A DNA stretch of 64,000 nt from Microbacterium soli. GTDB taxonomy: Bacteria > Actinomycetota > Actinomycetes > Actinomycetales > Microbacteriaceae. The DNA lies in contig NZ_BAABCP010000001.1 of assembly GCF_039539005.1 (NCBI RefSeq), positions 1,426,001 to 1,490,000 on the forward strand, read 5' to 3'. The notes under the pieces are model-generated. The model worked only from the letters and a program-made list of their open reading frames with translations. It made no database searches and was not told where the DNA came from. Each line of letters begins with the position of its first letter. Position 1 is the stretch's first letter. Positions 51,495-61,630 of the stretch are shown here, piece after piece. A program made the position numbers and the translations under genes.

Positions 51495-52660
51495 CTGCGA
51501 GGGTCGAGGTCGCCCGAGTCAGGGTCATCCGCGCGTCCAGTCGCCTCGCGCGCAGCGAGATCACGGCACCGATGGATCGATTCGCCGAGTATCGGGGCAG
51601 GAGGGCCGGCTGGTACGGCGGCATGGACTCCGTTCTCGTCGAGCTGGGTGTGGATGGTCTGGGCAGTGGGGCGCCCGTCGGCCTGGCCGTGACGCAGGGC
51701 GGAGGAGCCGTCGCTGCGCTGCTGACGGAGCACCTGCTTCCCCTCACGCTCGGCAGACGCCTTGAGGCGGTGGCGGACATCGAACTGCTCGCCGAACAGC
51801 TGCGGCTCGCGACACATCCCTACGGCAGCGCGGGCATCGCGGCCATGGCGCGCTCGGCGATCGACATCGCGCTCTGGGACCTTCTCGGCAGACTGCGCTC
51901 CGAGCCGGTCTACCGGATGCTGGGAGGCGATCCGTCACCGATGCCCGTCTATGCGACGGGGAATGACATCGAGCATCACCGAGATCTCGGTTTCACTGCG
52001 TCCAAGGTCGGTCTTCAGTACGGGCCGTGGCACGAGAACGGTCGCGCCCGCGCGAGTGATCAGATCATCGGGGCGCGAGCGCGTGCAGGGGCCGACCACA
52101 CACTGATGGCCGACGGCTGGATGGGACTGGATGTGCCGTTCGTCCGAAGCGTCTCCGCCGCGCTGCGAGAGGCCGCGTTCGAATGGCTCGAGGAACCTCT
52201 TCCTCCCGATGACCAGTCCGGGCTCGCTCTCGTCGCGGAGGTGCTCGGCGACGTGGCGCTCGCCACGGGGGAGCACGCGACCACCCACGCCGAACTTCTC
52301 CTGACCGCGCGCTCCGGAGCGCGCGTGCTGCAGCCCGACATCGCGTGGTGCGGGGGGATCACCGCCATTCGGCGCCTGGCTGCACAGTTGCCCCCCGGCG
52401 TCGAACTCACCCCTCATCTCTCCGGCACGCCCTGGGGGCTACACGTCGCTGCGGCCCTGCCGCTGGTCCGGCGCGTGGAGTGGTACGTCGAGTCCGAGCC
52501 GGGGGAGCCTCTGGAGGCGGTGCAGGGGCCGTTGACCGGCGGCCCGCTCCCGTCAGCAGGCATGATCTCACCGCGGGAGGAGCCGGGCCTCGGCATCGGC
52601 GTCCATGCGGAGTTCATCGACCGATGGGCGGGGCGCGCGCATACTATTAATGCTCGCTGA
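51491..52660 (+). CDS. Mandelate racemase/muconate lactonizing enzyme family protein (a)
   Basis: This 389-residue enolase-superfamily enzyme has metal ligands in LMADGWMGLD, EWLEEPLPPDD and LATGEHATT, a candidate base Lys in TASKVGLQYG and a His in LTPHLSGTPWGLH. The N-terminal capping domain includes SRLARSEITAPMDRFAEYRG. Members include glucarate, galactarate and talarate dehydratases and galactarolactone cycloisomerase. Next to the lactonase and with KdgD and Udh in the region, an aldarate dehydratase or lactone cycloisomerase is likely. It starts at GTG 51491, overlapping the lactonase stop. Confidence 0.82.
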   Translation: MTARVEVARVRVIRASSRLARSEITAPMDRFAEYRGRRAGWYGGMDSVLVELGVDGLGSGAPVGLAVTQGGGAVAALLTEHLLPLTLGRRLEAVADIELLAEQLRLATHPYGSAGIAAMARSAIDIALWDLLGRLRSEPVYRMLGGDPSPMPVYATGNDIEHHRDLGFTASKVGLQYGPWHENGRARASDQIIGARARAGADHTLMADGWMGLDVPFVRSVSAALREAAFEWLEEPLPPDDQSGLALVAEVLGDVALATGEHATTHAELLLTARSGARVLQPDIAWCGGITAIRRLAAQLPPGVELTPHLSGTPWGLHVAAALPLVRRVEWYVESEPGEPLEAVQGPLTGGPLPSAGMISPREEPGLGIGVHAEFIDRWAGRAHTINAR

Positions 52661-52665
52661 GCATT
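52649..52665. promoter_or_regulatory. Operator-like palindrome overlapping a stop codon
   Basis: AATGCTC-GCT-GAGCATT is a perfect 7+3+7 palindrome covering the TGA stop (52658-52660) of the preceding gene. A TTGACA -35 box follows at 52686-52691 (with a weak -10 TGGGAT at 52709), plus TATTG-A-CAATA symmetry around it. This looks like the control region of the downstream importer operon. Confidence 0.55.
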
Positions 52666-52757
52666 ACTCAATGCAAAACAATGTATTGACAATATTGTTC
52701 GCTCGGCCTGGGATGGGAGAGAACCCCGACGAGCGACCGATGACAAAGGTGCACTCA

Positions 52758-53735
52758 ATGACGAGAATGATCGACGAGATCCCCCGTTCCGCGACGGAAC
52801 TGGTGACCGTCTATGGCAAGGAGAGCGACGAGCCCCGCCGCCGGAGCAGGACGCGGCCGCTGCGCGGGTCCCTTCGCCCGTGGCTGCTGCTGTCGCCGAT
52901 GCTCATCCTCATCGCGGTGTTCATCGCGTTCCCGGTGGCGAACGTCTTTTACAACAGCGTGTTCGAGAAGAACATCACCCAGCCGTGGAACGACGGCTTC
53001 ATCGGCCTCGAGCACTTCCGGTACATGTTCTTCGAGGACCCGACCTTCTGGCCCTCGCTCGTCTTCTCGGCCAAATGGGTCGTCGTCGAAGTCATCGGAC
53101 AGCTCATCCTCGGCCTCATCATCGCCCTGGTCGTCAACGAGGCCTTCCGCGGGCGCGGCCTCTGGCGTGCGGTGGTCTTCTCGCCGTGGGCGATCTCCGG
53201 CGTGCTCACGACGGCGATCTGGATCCTCGTCTACAACCCCGGCACGGGCATCTTCCGTCTGCTGGCCGAGATGGGGATCGGCGACGGCACCCAGGCGGTT
53301 CTGGTCAATCCCGATACGGTGTTCTGGGCCGTCGTCGTCGCCGAGCTGTGGCGCGGGGTGCCGTTCTTCGCGATCATGCTCCTTGCGGAGTTGCAGAGCG
53401 CTCCGCAGGACCTGTACGAGGCTGCGGCCATGGACGGCGCCGGGCGCATCAAGCGGTTCATGAACGTCACGCTTCCCCATCTGAAGACCGCGATCATCCT
53501 CACGACACTGCTCCGCGGCGTCTGGGAGTTCAACAACGTGGACCTGCTGCTGACCATGACCAACGGCGGTCCCGCCGGCATGACCACGACGCTGCCGCTG
53601 TACGTGGCCAAGCAGGCCACGCAGGCGCACGACTTCGGGTACGGCTCCGCCCTCACCGTGGTGGCGTTCGTGATCCTACTGATCGTGTCGATCGTGTACC
53701 TCAAGCTGACGGCGTTCGCGAAGGAGGAGGACTGA
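52758..53735 (+). CDS. Sugar ABC transporter permease, MalF/UgpA-like (uronate locus)
   Basis: This 325-residue CUT1 permease has a cytoplasmic Arg-rich start (EPRRRSRTRPLRGSLRPW), about six helices and the coupling loop QDLYEAAAMDGAGRIKRFMN followed by VTLPHLKTAI. ATG 52758 after AAAGGTG is preferred; ATG 52740 is the alternative. The stop is one base before the next permease. Because uronate dehydrogenase, lactonase and KdgD genes surround it, the importer probably takes up a uronate or an oligouronide. Confidence 0.9.
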   Translation: MTRMIDEIPRSATELVTVYGKESDEPRRRSRTRPLRGSLRPWLLLSPMLILIAVFIAFPVANVFYNSVFEKNITQPWNDGFIGLEHFRYMFFEDPTFWPSLVFSAKWVVVEVIGQLILGLIIALVVNEAFRGRGLWRAVVFSPWAISGVLTTAIWILVYNPGTGIFRLLAEMGIGDGTQAVLVNPDTVFWAVVVAELWRGVPFFAIMLLAELQSAPQDLYEAAAMDGAGRIKRFMNVTLPHLKTAIILTTLLRGVWEFNNVDLLLTMTNGGPAGMTTTLPLYVAKQATQAHDFGYGSALTVVAFVILLIVSIVYLKLTAFAKEED

Positions 53736-53736
53736 G

Positions 53737-54606
53737 ATGGCAACGGCCGGTCTGATGATCCCGACGCGGCGGCTGCCCGCGCCGATCCGCGTCAAGCGCA
53801 CACTGAGCTTCCAGGGGCGGATCACCCTGCCGCTCGTGCTCTACTGCCTGTTCACGCTGCTGCCGTTCTACTGGATCGTGCTCTTCGCGTTCCGGGAGAA
53901 GGGATCCACGAGCTGGGCGCCGACTCCGTTCACGTTCGACAACTTCGTCTTCGTCTGGAAGAACGTCGGCTATGAGTACTTCTTCTGGAACAGCGTCATC
54001 GTCGGTGTACTGGTCACCGCGGGCACCCTCCTGCTGGCGTTGCCGGCGGGGTATGCGATGGCGAGGTTCCGGTTCAAGGGGAAGCAGGGCGTGAACCTGG
54101 TGCTGCTGTGCACGCAGTTCGTGCCGGGGGCGATGCTGCTGATCCCGCTGTTCCAGATCTTCAACGCGATGGGTCTGATCAACAATCTGCTCAGCCTCGC
54201 GATCGCCGACACCGTCTTCCACCTCCCTCTCGCGGTGATGTTCATGACCTCGTTCATCTCGAAGATCCCCTTCGAGCTCGAGGAGGCCGCGATGATCGAC
54301 GGATGCAGTCGCTTCCACGCGTTCCGCCTGGCCGTACTCCCGGTGCTGGGGCCCGCCACGATCGCGATCGGTTCGTTCAGCTTCATCGGGGCGTGGAACA
54401 ACTTCCTCTTCAGCCTCATGTTCATCTCGACGCAGCAGCGCTTCACGCTGCCTGTCGGACTGAGCTACACGATGGGCGAGTACGGCGTGGACTTCGGCGT
54501 TCTGGCGGCCGGAGGACTGGTCGCGGCCCTCCCCGTCATCGTCATCTTCGCGTTCATCCAGAAGTTCCTCGTTCAGGGCCTCGGTGCCGGCGCCGTCAAG
54601 GGCTGA
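53737..54606 (+). CDS. Sugar ABC transporter permease, MalG/UgpE-like (uronate locus)
   Basis: This 289-residue permease has the MalG-type helices FTLLPFYWIVLFAFREKG and LLLALPAGYAMARFRFKGKQ and the coupling loop FELEEAAMIDGCSRFHAFRL, and ends FLVQGLGAGAVKG. It starts one base after the previous stop behind AAGGAGGAGG. It pairs with the preceding permease; the binding protein follows. No ATPase is encoded, which again suggests a shared ATPase. Confidence 0.92.
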   Translation: MATAGLMIPTRRLPAPIRVKRTLSFQGRITLPLVLYCLFTLLPFYWIVLFAFREKGSTSWAPTPFTFDNFVFVWKNVGYEYFFWNSVIVGVLVTAGTLLLALPAGYAMARFRFKGKQGVNLVLLCTQFVPGAMLLIPLFQIFNAMGLINNLLSLAIADTVFHLPLAVMFMTSFISKIPFELEEAAMIDGCSRFHAFRLAVLPVLGPATIAIGSFSFIGAWNNFLFSLMFISTQQRFTLPVGLSYTMGEYGVDFGVLAAGGLVAALPVIVIFAFIQKFLVQGLGAGAVKG

Positions 54607-54635
54607 CGCTGCGCATAAACAAGAAGGAGAATCCC

Positions 54636-55952
54636 ATGCAATCACGAATGACGAAGCGTCTCGTCGCAGTGTCGATGGCGACTGCGCTCGCCGCCGGCCT
54701 CGTCGGCTGCTCCGGACCGGACGGAGGGGGAGACGGCGGCGAGGGCGGCGTCACGATCACCTTCTGGGACCACAGCGGAAACCCCACGCGCGCGGAGACG
54801 TATGAGGCGCTGATCGAGGAGTTCGAGAAGACCCACGAGGGGATCACCGTCGACTTCCTGACGCTTCCCTCGGACTCCGCGTTCGAGAAGATCCAGACCA
54901 GTCTCGCGTCGAGTGATGCCCCGGACATCGCCTCACTGAGTGGCACGTTCGTCGCACCCTTCACCGGTCAGGATGCGCTGCTGAACCTCGACGACAGGTT
55001 CGCCGACTCGCCGCTCGCGGATGAGCTGGAGCCCGGCCTCGTCGACGTCATGCGCAACGACTCCCGCGACGGAGGCCTCTACGCCCTGCCGTACACGCTC
55101 ACATACGGCATCATGTGGTACCGCACCGACCTCTGGGCCGAAGCCGGATACCCGGACGGACCTGCGACGTGGGATGACTTCTACGCCGGCGCGGAGAAGC
55201 TGACCAGTCCGAAGGACGGCCAGTACGGCTTCGCGATGCGCGGCGGTGCGGGCGGTGTGTTCCAGTTCCTGCAGGCCATGTACGCGCAGTCCGGTGTGGA
55301 GACCCTCTTCGATGACGACGGAGTGTCGACCATCGACGATCCGGCCAACCTCGAGGCGTTCACCCAGTACGTCGGACTGTACAAGAACGCGACCAGCGAG
55401 GCCGACCTCGGCTACGGCTACCCCGACATGGTCGCCGCGTTCGACAGCGGCGCCGCCGCCTCGCTGCAGCACAACCTCGGCTCCTACGGCGAGCACGCCG
55501 CGACGCTCGGCGAGAACTTCGCCGGCATCCCCCTCCCGGAATCGGCGGACGGCAAGCGCGTGGTCATCACCGACCCGATCCCGTCCTTCGCGATCTTCAA
55601 GGAGACGGAGCACCCGGACGAGACCTGGGAGTTCCTGGAGTTCATGTTGAGCGAGTCGAGCAACGGCGCGCTGAACGAGACGATCGGACAGATCCCGTCC
55701 AACATCGAGTCCCGCAGCGAGGCCTGGGTGTCCGACCTGCAGTCGGTGAGCGCGGCGAGCGAATGGATGAACGGAGACGTCACGCTGATGTCCGCGCCCA
55801 CGTACCTGCCCGACTACGGCACGATCATGCGCAATGAAATGGAGCCCGAGCTGCAGCGCGTCCTCCTGGGCGAGCTCGACCCGGCGGACTTCCTGCACTC
55901 CTGGGCCGACAGGATGACGGAGGCTCAGCAGGCGTATCTGGGAGACAAGTGA
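54636..55952 (+). CDS. Sugar ABC transporter substrate-binding lipoprotein (uronate locus)
   Basis: This 438-residue lipoprotein has a lipobox LVGC (Cys25) and a Gly/Asp-rich linker. The mature domain shows family 1 features (ITFWDHSGNPTRAETYEALI, LPYTLTYGIMWYRTDLWAEA, WEFLEFMLSESSNGALNE). ATG 54636 follows AAGAAGGAGA. It lies last in the importer, after both permeases, which is the reverse of the order in the other importers of this window. The stop overlaps the next enzyme gene (TGATG). Confidence 0.92.
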   Translation: MQSRMTKRLVAVSMATALAAGLVGCSGPDGGGDGGEGGVTITFWDHSGNPTRAETYEALIEEFEKTHEGITVDFLTLPSDSAFEKIQTSLASSDAPDIASLSGTFVAPFTGQDALLNLDDRFADSPLADELEPGLVDVMRNDSRDGGLYALPYTLTYGIMWYRTDLWAEAGYPDGPATWDDFYAGAEKLTSPKDGQYGFAMRGGAGGVFQFLQAMYAQSGVETLFDDDGVSTIDDPANLEAFTQYVGLYKNATSEADLGYGYPDMVAAFDSGAAASLQHNLGSYGEHAATLGENFAGIPLPESADGKRVVITDPIPSFAIFKETEHPDETWEFLEFMLSESSNGALNETIGQIPSNIESRSEAWVSDLQSVSAASEWMNGDVTLMSAPTYLPDYGTIMRNEMEPELQRVLLGELDPADFLHSWADRMTEAQQAYLGDK

Positions 55953-57124
55953 TGACAGCGACGATCGCCTCCTTCGAAGTGCGGGTCTTCGAGACGGAGA
56001 CCCGATCGTCCCGCGACTCGAACGGGCATCGTCATCCGGGACCGCTCGCCGCGGCGTCGGAGGCGCTCCTCACGGTACGCGACTCCGACGGCGCCGAGGG
56101 GCACGTGCTCACGCCGGTGCGCAATGCGCGCCGGGATGCGATCGAGGGGCCGCTGCTGCGGCCCCTCGTGGGCAAGCCGGTCCTCGGCGTCGAAGCGCTG
56201 CAGCGGCAGCTGACCATCGCGCAGCGCGGGAATCCGGTCGACATCGCCGAGCGCCGACTCGCCGTGGTCGATGAGATGCTGTGGGATCTCATCGGCCGCC
56301 GTACCGGTGAGCCGGTGTGGCGGCTGCTCGGCGGTGCGCGGGATCGTGTTCCCGCGTACGCGAGCACCATGTGTGGCGATGACATCCCGGGAGGGCTTGC
56401 GACGCCCGAGGACTATGCGGCCTTCGCCGTGCAGTTGGTCGAGCAGGGCTATCGTGCGATCAAGCTGCACACCTGGTTCCCCCCGCTGGAGTTCGCACCC
56501 AGTGTGAAGCAGGACCTCGCTGCCTGCGCGGCCGTGCGAGACGCCGTCGGGCCCGATATCGGACTCATGCTCGACGGCTACCACTGGTACGACCGCCAGG
56601 ACGCCCTCGCCATAGGACGGGGCATCCAGGAGCTTGGATTCCTGTGGTTCGAGGAGCCGATGGAGGAGGTGTCGGTCAACGCCTACCGCTGGTTGAGCGA
56701 TCAGTTGGAGATCCCGGTCATCGGGCCGGAGACGACCTCCGGCCGGAACCTGGCACGCGGTGACTGGGCGCTCGCCGGCGCCGTCGACATCCTCCGCGCC
56801 GGCCCGCAGAACGCCGGAGGGATCACATCGGCGATCAAGTCGCTGCACCTGGCGGAGAGCCTCGGGATGACGTGCGAGATCCACGGCAACGGCGCCCCGA
56901 GCCTCGCACTGGTCGGCGCGACGCACACGTCCAAGTGGTACGAGCGGGGACTACTCCATCCGCATTCCGACTACGACTGGCTTCCTCCGCACCTCGCGGG
57001 GCAGGTGGATCCGCTCGACGCCGACGGCTTCGTGCCCCTCCCGGAGGCACCGGGGCTCGGAGTGGAGCTGGATCTCGAGTACATCGCCTCACACACCGTC
57101 GAGCGCTTCGAGGTGACGCTGTGA
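55952..57124 (+). CDS. Mandelate racemase/muconate lactonizing enzyme family protein (b)
   Basis: This 390-residue enolase-superfamily enzyme has a candidate base in YRAIKLHTWFPP, metal ligands in LMLDGYHWYD, WFEEPMEEVS and VIGPETTSGRN, and a His in CEIHGNGAPS. It is quite different from the enzyme at 51491, so the two probably act on different aldarates or on successive steps. ATG 55952 overlaps the binding-protein stop; a GTG one codon upstream is the alternative. The uronate dehydrogenase follows with a four-base overlap, which makes an aldarolactone cycloisomerase or aldarate dehydratase the best guess. Confidence 0.83.
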   Translation: MTATIASFEVRVFETETRSSRDSNGHRHPGPLAAASEALLTVRDSDGAEGHVLTPVRNARRDAIEGPLLRPLVGKPVLGVEALQRQLTIAQRGNPVDIAERRLAVVDEMLWDLIGRRTGEPVWRLLGGARDRVPAYASTMCGDDIPGGLATPEDYAAFAVQLVEQGYRAIKLHTWFPPLEFAPSVKQDLAACAAVRDAVGPDIGLMLDGYHWYDRQDALAIGRGIQELGFLWFEEPMEEVSVNAYRWLSDQLEIPVIGPETTSGRNLARGDWALAGAVDILRAGPQNAGGITSAIKSLHLAESLGMTCEIHGNGAPSLALVGATHTSKWYERGLLHPHSDYDWLPPHLAGQVDPLDADGFVPLPEAPGLGVELDLEYIASHTVERFEVTL

Positions 57125-57957
57125 GCGCGCGGATCGTGATGGTCACCGGCGGTTCAGGAGCGGTCGGGCGCATCCTGCTCGACCGGGAGCCCCGTGCTGG
57201 CTGGAGCTATCGCGTGCTCGATCCGGTTCGGCTTCCCGAGCATCTCCTCGATCGCGCTGACGTCTCGCAGATCGTCGGGAGCGTCACCGATGCGGAGGCG
57301 GTCGGGCGCGCGATGGACGGCGCGACCGACGTGGTGCACCTGGGTGCGCTGAGCGTCGAGAACACCTGGGAGTCGATTCTCGAGGTGAACATCACCGGCA
57401 CGCGCACCGTGCTCGAGGCGGCCGTCCGCAACGGCGTCGGGCGTTTCGTGTTCGCCTCGAGCAACCACGCGGTGGGCTTCTATGCCCCACGGGATGCCGT
57501 GGGCGACCTCGCCGACGCCTCCGGCGCGCTCGTCGACGACGCCCCGGCGCGCCCGGACACGTACTACGGCTGGAGCAAGGCGGCCGGGGAGGAACTGGTG
57601 CGGCTGTACTGCGAGCGGGGGGCCATGCGCGGTGTCGCCGTTCGCATCGGGCACTGCTTCCCGGAGCCCCTGACGGGTCCGCGCCTGCCCGTCTGGCTCT
57701 CGCCGCGGGATGCGGTGGCGCTCGTGGATGCCGCTCTCGAGAACGACATCGCGCCGTTCCAGATCGTCTGGGGGGTCTCCGCCAACCGGCGCAGCTGGTG
57801 CTCACGCGAGGGCGGCCGGAGGATCGGTTTCGAGCCGCAGGACGACTCCGAGATCTTCGCGGGGCGGTTCCCCGAGCACACGACGGTGGATCCGACGTCG
57901 CCGCTGGGGGCGCACTTCGTGTCCGTTCCTCTGGGGGAGCCCATGGGCGTGCGCTGA
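57121..57957 (+). CDS. udh: Uronate dehydrogenase
   Basis: This 278-residue short-chain/epimerase-type enzyme has the NAD motif MVTGGSGAVGRILL, a FASSNHAVGFYAPRD segment with the catalytic Ser, and the active-site pair in YYGWSKAAGEELVRLY (Tyr149, Lys153). These are features of uronate dehydrogenase, which oxidises galacturonate or glucuronate to the aldarolactone. The GTG start overlaps the previous stop by four bases. It feeds the lactonase, an aldarate-converting enzyme, KdgD and the semialdehyde dehydrogenase, so the locus covers the whole route to 2-oxoglutarate. Confidence 0.88.
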   Translation: MSARIVMVTGGSGAVGRILLDREPRAGWSYRVLDPVRLPEHLLDRADVSQIVGSVTDAEAVGRAMDGATDVVHLGALSVENTWESILEVNITGTRTVLEAAVRNGVGRFVFASSNHAVGFYAPRDAVGDLADASGALVDDAPARPDTYYGWSKAAGEELVRLYCERGAMRGVAVRIGHCFPEPLTGPRLPVWLSPRDAVALVDAALENDIAPFQIVWGVSANRRSWCSREGGRRIGFEPQDDSEIFAGRFPEHTTVDPTSPLGAHFVSVPLGEPMGVR

Positions 57958-57999
57958 GGTGCGGACGTTCGCTCGCGACCACCGGACCGCGCTCGACTA

Positions 58000-58026
58000 A
58001 AAGTTGAGTCAACCCATATCAACTTT
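58000..58026. repeat. Inverted repeat between udh and the dnaK promoter
   Basis: AAAGTTGA (58000-58007) and TCAACTTT (58019-58026) are exact complements with an 11-base spacer, 42 bases after the udh stop and directly before the dnaK -35 box. It could end the udh transcript or be an extra regulator site. It is AT-rich and lacks a T-tract, so neither role is certain. Confidence 0.5.
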
Positions 58027-58027
58027 C

Positions 58028-58056
58028 TTGACAGCGGTCGTTCCCGTGTTTACACT
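58028..58056 (+). promoter_or_regulatory. SigA-type promoter of the dnaK operon
   Basis: A perfect -35 TTGACA (58028-58033) and a good -10 TACACT (58051-58056) are separated by exactly 17 bases. The -10 box overlaps the first base pairs of the HAIR element that follows, so HspR binding would block polymerase. Transcription would start about 75 bases before the dnaK ATG. Confidence 0.85.
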
Positions 58057-58075
58057 TGAGTCATCGCGACTCAGG
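58055..58075. promoter_or_regulatory. HAIR element (HspR operator)
   Basis: CTTGAGT-N7-ACTCAGG occupies 58055-58075 and differs from the known HAIR consensus CTTGAGT-N7-ACTCAAG at one base. It overlaps the dnaK -10 box. The HspR repressor gene is the last gene of the same operon, giving a feedback loop typical of Actinobacteria. Confidence 0.92.
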
Positions 58076-58083
58076 TTTACTGA

Positions 58084-59994
<1,911 letters not shown>

Positions 59995-59996
59995 CG

Positions 59997-60638
59997 ATGA
60001 CGGACAAGAACTTCGACGACAACAGCGCCGAGGTTCCGGGCGAGGGGTCGGATGCGCAGGCATCCGGCCCCGAGTCGCAGAACCCGGATGTTCCGCAGGA
60101 CTCCGCCGAGGCGGCCGCGGCCGAGGGGTCGGACGACGACTTCACCGTCGACGACATCCTGGGCACCGAGCAGATCGACGAGGCGGCCAGCGAGGACGGC
60201 TCGGACGCCGGTGTGGTGGATGCCGAGCACGCGCTGCTCAACGACCTCAAGCGGCTGACCGCCGAGTATGCGAACTACCGCCGGCGCACCGAGGAGCAGC
60301 GGCACATCGAGATCGCCCGCGCCAAGGGCGAGGCGGCCAAGGGCATGCTGCCCGTGCTGGACGACCTCGACCGCGCCCAGCAGCACGGTGACCTCGTCGA
60401 GGGCTCCGCCTTCGCGGTCATCGCCGAGAAGATCCGCGGCGTCGTCGAGCGGCTGGGAGTGGTGGCCTATGGAGCGGCGGGCGAGGAGTTCGACCCGCAG
60501 CAGCACGAGGCGATCTTCCAGCAGCCCACCCCCGGGGCGACCACGTCGACGATCGTCGAGGTCGTCGAGGTCGGCTACCGGTTGGGCGATGTCGAACTGC
60601 GTCCGGCGAAGGTCGTCGTCGCGGTTCCGGCCGAATAG
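59997..60638 (+). CDS. grpE: Nucleotide exchange factor GrpE
   Basis: This 213-residue protein has a long acidic N-terminal tail of low complexity (PEDSAEAAAAEGSDDDFTVD-like), a coiled-coil helix (LLNDLKRLTAEYANYRRRTEEQRHIEIARAKG) and the beta-wing (YGAAGEEFDPQQHEAIFQQPTPG). GrpE releases ADP from DnaK. It starts two bases after dnaK and is followed ten bases later by the DnaJ gene, so translation is probably coupled. Confidence 0.96.
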   Translation: MTDKNFDDNSAEVPGEGSDAQASGPESQNPDVPQDSAEAAAAEGSDDDFTVDDILGTEQIDEAASEDGSDAGVVDAEHALLNDLKRLTAEYANYRRRTEEQRHIEIARAKGEAAKGMLPVLDDLDRAQQHGDLVEGSAFAVIAEKIRGVVERLGVVAYGAAGEEFDPQQHEAIFQQPTPGATTSTIVEVVEVGYRLGDVELRPAKVVVAVPAE

Positions 60639-60648
60639 GCGGTGGTGG

Positions 60649-61626
60649 ATGGCAAGCCAGGATTGGTTCGACAAGGACTTCTACAAGACGCTCGGCGTCT
60701 CCAAGGACGTCTCCGACGCGGAGCTGAAGAAGACGTACCGCAAGCTCGCCCGCAAGTATCACCCGGACTCCAACCCGGGCGATGCCAAGGCGGAGGCGAG
60801 GTTCAAGGAGATCAGCGAGGCGTACGCCGTGCTCAGCGACGCCGAGCAGCGCCGTGAGTACGACGAGATCCGCGCGATGGGGTCGGGGGCGCGCTTCACC
60901 GCGCCCGGCGGTGGTGCGGGCGGGTTCGAGGACGTGTTCAGCCGATTCGGCCAGGGCGGCGGCCGGGCCGATTTCGACGACATCTTCGCCATGTTCAACC
61001 AGGGTGGCGGCTCCTTCGGCAGCGGCCGGTTCGGCCAGTCGACCGGGGGGTTCCGCGGCTTCGGCGGCCCGCAGAAGGGCGCGGACGTCACCGCCCGCAC
61101 GACCCTGGACTTCGCCACCGCCGCGCAGGGCGAGACGATCACCCTGCAGGCCGGCGACGGGAAGCCGTTCAAGATCAAGGTGCCCGCGGGCGTCGCGGAC
61201 GGGCAGAAGATCCGCCTGCGCGGTCGCGGTCGCCCGTCGCCGGACGGCGGCGAGCCGGGGGACATCGTCGTGCAGGTCACCGTCCGGCCGCACCCGGTGT
61301 TCACCCGTGACGGGCTGAACCTGCGGTTGACCGTGCCGGTGACCTTCGCCGAGGCGGCGCTGGGCGCGACCATCGAGGTGCCCACCCTCGGCGGCGACCC
61401 GGTGAAGCTGCGTGTCGCTCCCGGCACGCCGTCGGGACGCGTGCTCCGGGTGAAGGGCCGCGGCATCGCATCCGCGAAGAAGGGCACCGGCGATCTGCTG
61501 GCCGAGCTGCAGGTGGCCGTCCCCTCGCATCTCGACGCCGCCGCCCGCGAGGCGCTGCTGGCGTTCCAGGCGGTGGGTCCTGCGGAGAACCCGCGCGCCG
61601 AGATGATGGCCAAGGCGCAGGATTAG
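60649..61626 (+). CDS. dnaJ: DnaJ/CbpA-type co-chaperone without zinc fingers
   Basis: This 325-residue protein begins ASQDWFDKDFYKTLGVSKDV and has a J domain with the HPD motif (KYHPDSNPGDAK), a Gly/Phe-rich segment (RFGQGGGRADFDDIF) and a C-terminal peptide-binding domain (VKGRGIASAKKGTGDL). The CxxCxGxG zinc-finger repeats of classical DnaJ are absent, so it is closer to CbpA in form. It stimulates DnaK ATPase. A longer upstream frame that overlaps grpE is rejected in favour of ATG 60649. HspR follows four bases downstream. Confidence 0.94.
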   Translation: MASQDWFDKDFYKTLGVSKDVSDAELKKTYRKLARKYHPDSNPGDAKAEARFKEISEAYAVLSDAEQRREYDEIRAMGSGARFTAPGGGAGGFEDVFSRFGQGGGRADFDDIFAMFNQGGGSFGSGRFGQSTGGFRGFGGPQKGADVTARTTLDFATAAQGETITLQAGDGKPFKIKVPAGVADGQKIRLRGRGRPSPDGGEPGDIVVQVTVRPHPVFTRDGLNLRLTVPVTFAEAALGATIEVPTLGGDPVKLRVAPGTPSGRVLRVKGRGIASAKKGTGDLLAELQVAVPSHLDAAAREALLAFQAVGPAENPRAEMMAKAQD

Positions 61627-61630
61627 TCCC

